Shown: piece by piece, positions 50,101 through 51,641 of the stretch | Position numbering within the stretch: position 1 is the stretch's first letter | How the letters are laid out: every line of letters begins with the position of its first letter | Origin: JAJPXI01 sp051867655 | GTDB lineage: Bacteria > Bacillota > Clostridia > Oscillospirales > Oscillospiraceae | Reading direction: 5' to 3' | Assembly: GCA_051867655.1 (NCBI GenBank) | Contig: JBJDYV010000029.1 | Location: 1-51,641, forward strand | Length of the DNA stretch: 51,641 bases | Made by a program: the position numbers and the translations under genes | The notes under the pieces: model-generated | The model's database searches: none | What the model was told of the DNA's origin: nothing | What the model saw: the letters and a program-made list of their open reading frames with translations, nothing else

Positions 50101-50334
50101 TCACTTTACTAAGGTTTCCGTTAACGTCAGTAAATCACCTATTGTCTTGCATTTCTTGATTTTAGAGTACGTGAGTTTTATCCCGAAAGAATCTTGAATC
50201 TCTGCGATCATCATAAAATAATGGGAAGATGTCGCCCCCAAATCCTCTTGGAAGTTCGTGTCGTCTCTCAGCTGTGCAGGATCTTTTTCAAAGATACCCG
50301 CCAATGCATTTACTAATTTTTCTTTTTGCTCCAT
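50101..50334 (-). CDS. Acyl carrier protein (dedicated)
   Basis: A 77-residue carrier protein from ATG 50334 behind AAAGGAG. Helices I-IV of the ACP fold are recognisable (ALAGIFEKDPAQLRDDTNFQEDLGATSSHYFMMIAEIQDSFGIKL). The 4'-phosphopantetheine serine would be Ser36. The usual D-S-L is T-S-S here, so the Asp before the serine is replaced. This suggests a specialised carrier rather than the housekeeping AcpP. It is the first gene of the minus-strand cluster. Confidence 0.8.
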   Translation of the reverse strand: MEQKEKLVNALAGIFEKDPAQLRDDTNFQEDLGATSSHYFMMIAEIQDSFGIKLTYSKIKKCKTIGDLLTLTETLVK

Positions 50335-50526
50335 ACCATAATCTCCTTTCAAAATTTATGCACCATCATCAGGTTTCTATATATATTTAACGTTTTAAAC
50401 TTATCTTTTTCCAGAACAGATTTCATAAAGTGTGCAAGAAAGCACTGCCTTTTGAATTTTCAATCATATCTTCCGCACATCACACCAATAGAATTGCACC
50501 TTCAGACTCCTGTTTTCCCTTAAACG

Positions 50527-50596
50527 CTAAGTATAAACCTGAAAAGTATTTAATTTAGGTTGAAATATCGAAGAAAACATGGTAAATAATACTTAG
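50527..50596. promoter_or_regulatory. Inverted repeats in the divergent acp-tetR region
   Basis: CTAAGTAT (50527-50534) and ATACTTAG (50589-50596) are perfect inverted arms; AACCT/AGGTT lies between them. They are in the 332-bp AT-rich gap between acp and the TetR gene, where its operator would be expected. I cannot define a clear -35/-10 pair for either gene. Confidence 0.4.
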
Positions 50597-50684
50597 GGCT
50601 CCCTTTTTTGGTGTCAAGTTTTAGAGATCGAAAAATGTATCGCAGATTTATTACATTTGGGGGAAAAAAGGACGGTGTTTTCTC

Positions 50685-51266
50685 GTGATGCGCGATACAG
50701 CAACTCAAGTTCGGATAAAAGAAACATTACTCAAAATGCTTGAGGTCAAACCTATTCATCAAATTCAAGTAAAAGCCCTCGCTGCCGAACTTGGAATCGG
50801 TCGAAGCACATTCTATGCTTACTACGACTCTGTTTATGATTTGTTGCAAGAAATAGAAGATGATTTTTTTGCAAATATACACAAAGGAATCCATTTCCAA
50901 CGGCATGCTTCTGACCGCACAGAAGATTTGTTGGAACAGGTAAGGAAAGTATTCAAATATATTTATGATAACGGATATCTTTTTAGGGTTTTGACCGGCC
51001 CTACTGGAGACCCTGCGTTCCTGAACAGATTTCAACGCCGAATTCAACAATCTCTGCTGGAATGCTATCCAAAAGTTTCTCGGGAGACACGGTACTTTGA
51101 GGAAACTTGTTATTATATTGCGGGTGGCGAAACTTTTTTCCTTTCATGGTGGATTAGACATCTAGATGAAATTTCTCTGGACGAAATTTGCAATATATGT
51201 TTTCACTTTGCCAGGTCGCTAATGAAAGAAAATATTGCGCTTTCTCAAGAAATAGGAAACAAGTAA
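50685..51266 (+). CDS. TetR-family transcriptional regulator
   Basis: A 193-residue regulator starting at GTG 50685 or ATG 50688. The N-terminal HTH reads VKALAAELGIGRSTFYAYYDSVYDLL (about 29-54). The C-terminal ligand domain ends YYIAGGETFFLSWWIRHLDEISLDEICNICF, like the DhaS-type TetR subgroup. It is divergent from acp and the likely local controller of the acyl cluster, responding to a pathway intermediate or acyl-CoA. That link is inference from position. Confidence 0.85.
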   Translation: MMRDTATQVRIKETLLKMLEVKPIHQIQVKALAAELGIGRSTFYAYYDSVYDLLQEIEDDFFANIHKGIHFQRHASDRTEDLLEQVRKVFKYIYDNGYLFRVLTGPTGDPAFLNRFQRRIQQSLLECYPKVSRETRYFEETCYYIAGGETFFLSWWIRHLDEISLDEICNICFHFARSLMKENIALSQEIGNK

Positions 51267-51326
51267 CAATTAATTATCTATAATTTCGCTATTGAATTTT
51301 GCTTTAATCAAGAAATATTCTAGGAC

Positions 51327-51476
51327 TTGTTTGAAAATAGGCGATATACCCAACAGCGAGTTTTTTTCGTTGAGCAAGCCATTTTAACGCAGAAATACTG
51401 GATGTGTTTTTCAAAAAATGCTGGCGTACAGCGGAAAAAGACCCGCTGTTGGGTGTGTTGACTATTTTTCAAACAA
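51327..51476. repeat. 150-bp MITE-like inverted-repeat element
   Basis: Two arms of about 32 bases, 51327-51358 and 51444-51476, are imperfect inverted copies (TTGTTTGAAAA at one end, ACCCAACAGCG inside). The 85-base interior is non-coding. It has the shape of a small non-autonomous transposable element. Confidence 0.6.
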
Positions 51477-51488
51477 TGTCTAACGAAG

Positions 51489-51525
51489 ACCGCTCAAATC
51501 ATTGATTTGGGCGGTTATTTTATTG
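51489..51525 (+). terminator. Hairpin with T-rich tail
   Basis: ACCGCTCAAAT (51489-51499) pairs with ATTTGGGCGGT (51505-51515), one G-U, followed by TATTTTATT. It could end tetR transcription. The last bases hold a short basic frame (51555-51635, MRRKQEQNQYYRKRK) that meets an ATG at 51632; too little is visible to assign. Confidence 0.5.
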
Positions 51526-51641
51526 CAGAACGAAATTCCAAAAAGTTTACACCTATGCGGAGAAAGCAGGAGCAGAATCAGTATTACCGTAAGCGTAAAA
51601 CCAAACGGCGCATTGAAGTGAGGCAACGAAAATGAGAGAAT

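Overview
The window looks like chromosome from a spore-forming anaerobic Firmicute of the class Clostridia, most likely Oscillospiraceae (Flavonifractor/Pseudoflavonifractor-like). The evidence is the GC-rich housekeeping backbone, the yabP-yabQ-divIC-yabR sporulation block, the WalRK-YycHI system, strict -35/-10 promoters and strong GGAGG ribosome sites. The taxonomy is inference from gene content only.

Backbone (1-30.5 kb). At the left edge is the end of a Pro-Thr-repeat protein, then 600 bases of non-coding, palindrome-rich DNA with two imperfect 182-bp direct repeats. Each repeat ends in the 3' end of tRNA-Lys. A five-gene tRNA operon (Gly-Arg-His-Gln-Lys, minus strand) follows, with its own promoter and terminator. 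Next come pyrB with a PyrI-like zinc tail, an MBL RNase-like protein-thyA-folA-NUDIX operon, a cysteine desulfurase-MATE-MBL operon, a CDF metal transporter, a two-component pair, an HtrA protease, hibernation factor hpf, a fumarase alpha subunit with an amidohydrolase, a promoter/terminator-bounded candidate small RNA, the sporulation block, birA, a niacin-type ECF S component, NUDIX-walR-walK-yycH-yycI, a MecA-like gene, a second MATE pump and feoA-feoB.

Island (from about 30.53 kb to beyond the right edge). feoB is cut inside its membrane domain; directly beyond the break lies a complete large serine recombinase. Its cargo falls in two parts. The GC-rich part (32.2-36.9 kb) has HTH regulators, one of them an HTH-DUF3883-HTH fusion, a structured leader RNA with a consensus promoter and an attenuator, an inverted truncated HTH paralogue, and a MORC-like GHKL ATPase fused to a PD-(D/E)XK nuclease with an XRE partner. 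This resembles an undescribed defence or DNA-processing module. A scarred zone (37-41.4 kb) holds an SGNH hydrolase, reverse-transcriptase and cardiolipin-synthase remnants, a small carboxypeptidase-regulatory-like protein, and the beta and tiny gamma subunits of a sodium-pumping decarboxylase.

The AT-richer right end (41.4-51.3 kb) is a coherent cluster on the minus strand, divergent from a TetR regulator: acyl carrier protein, malonyl-CoA:ACP transacylase, two SCP-x-type thiolase/DUF35 pairs, a crotonase-fold protein with the 6-oxocamphor-hydrolase His/Asp signature, an SLC13 carboxylate permease and a 4-hydroxybutyrate-type CoA-transferase. The pieces suggest uptake of a carboxylate, CoA activation, and C-C bond cleavage or C-acylation chemistry. 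I do not recognise this combination as a described pathway; it and the GHKL-nuclease module are the best candidates for a new system.
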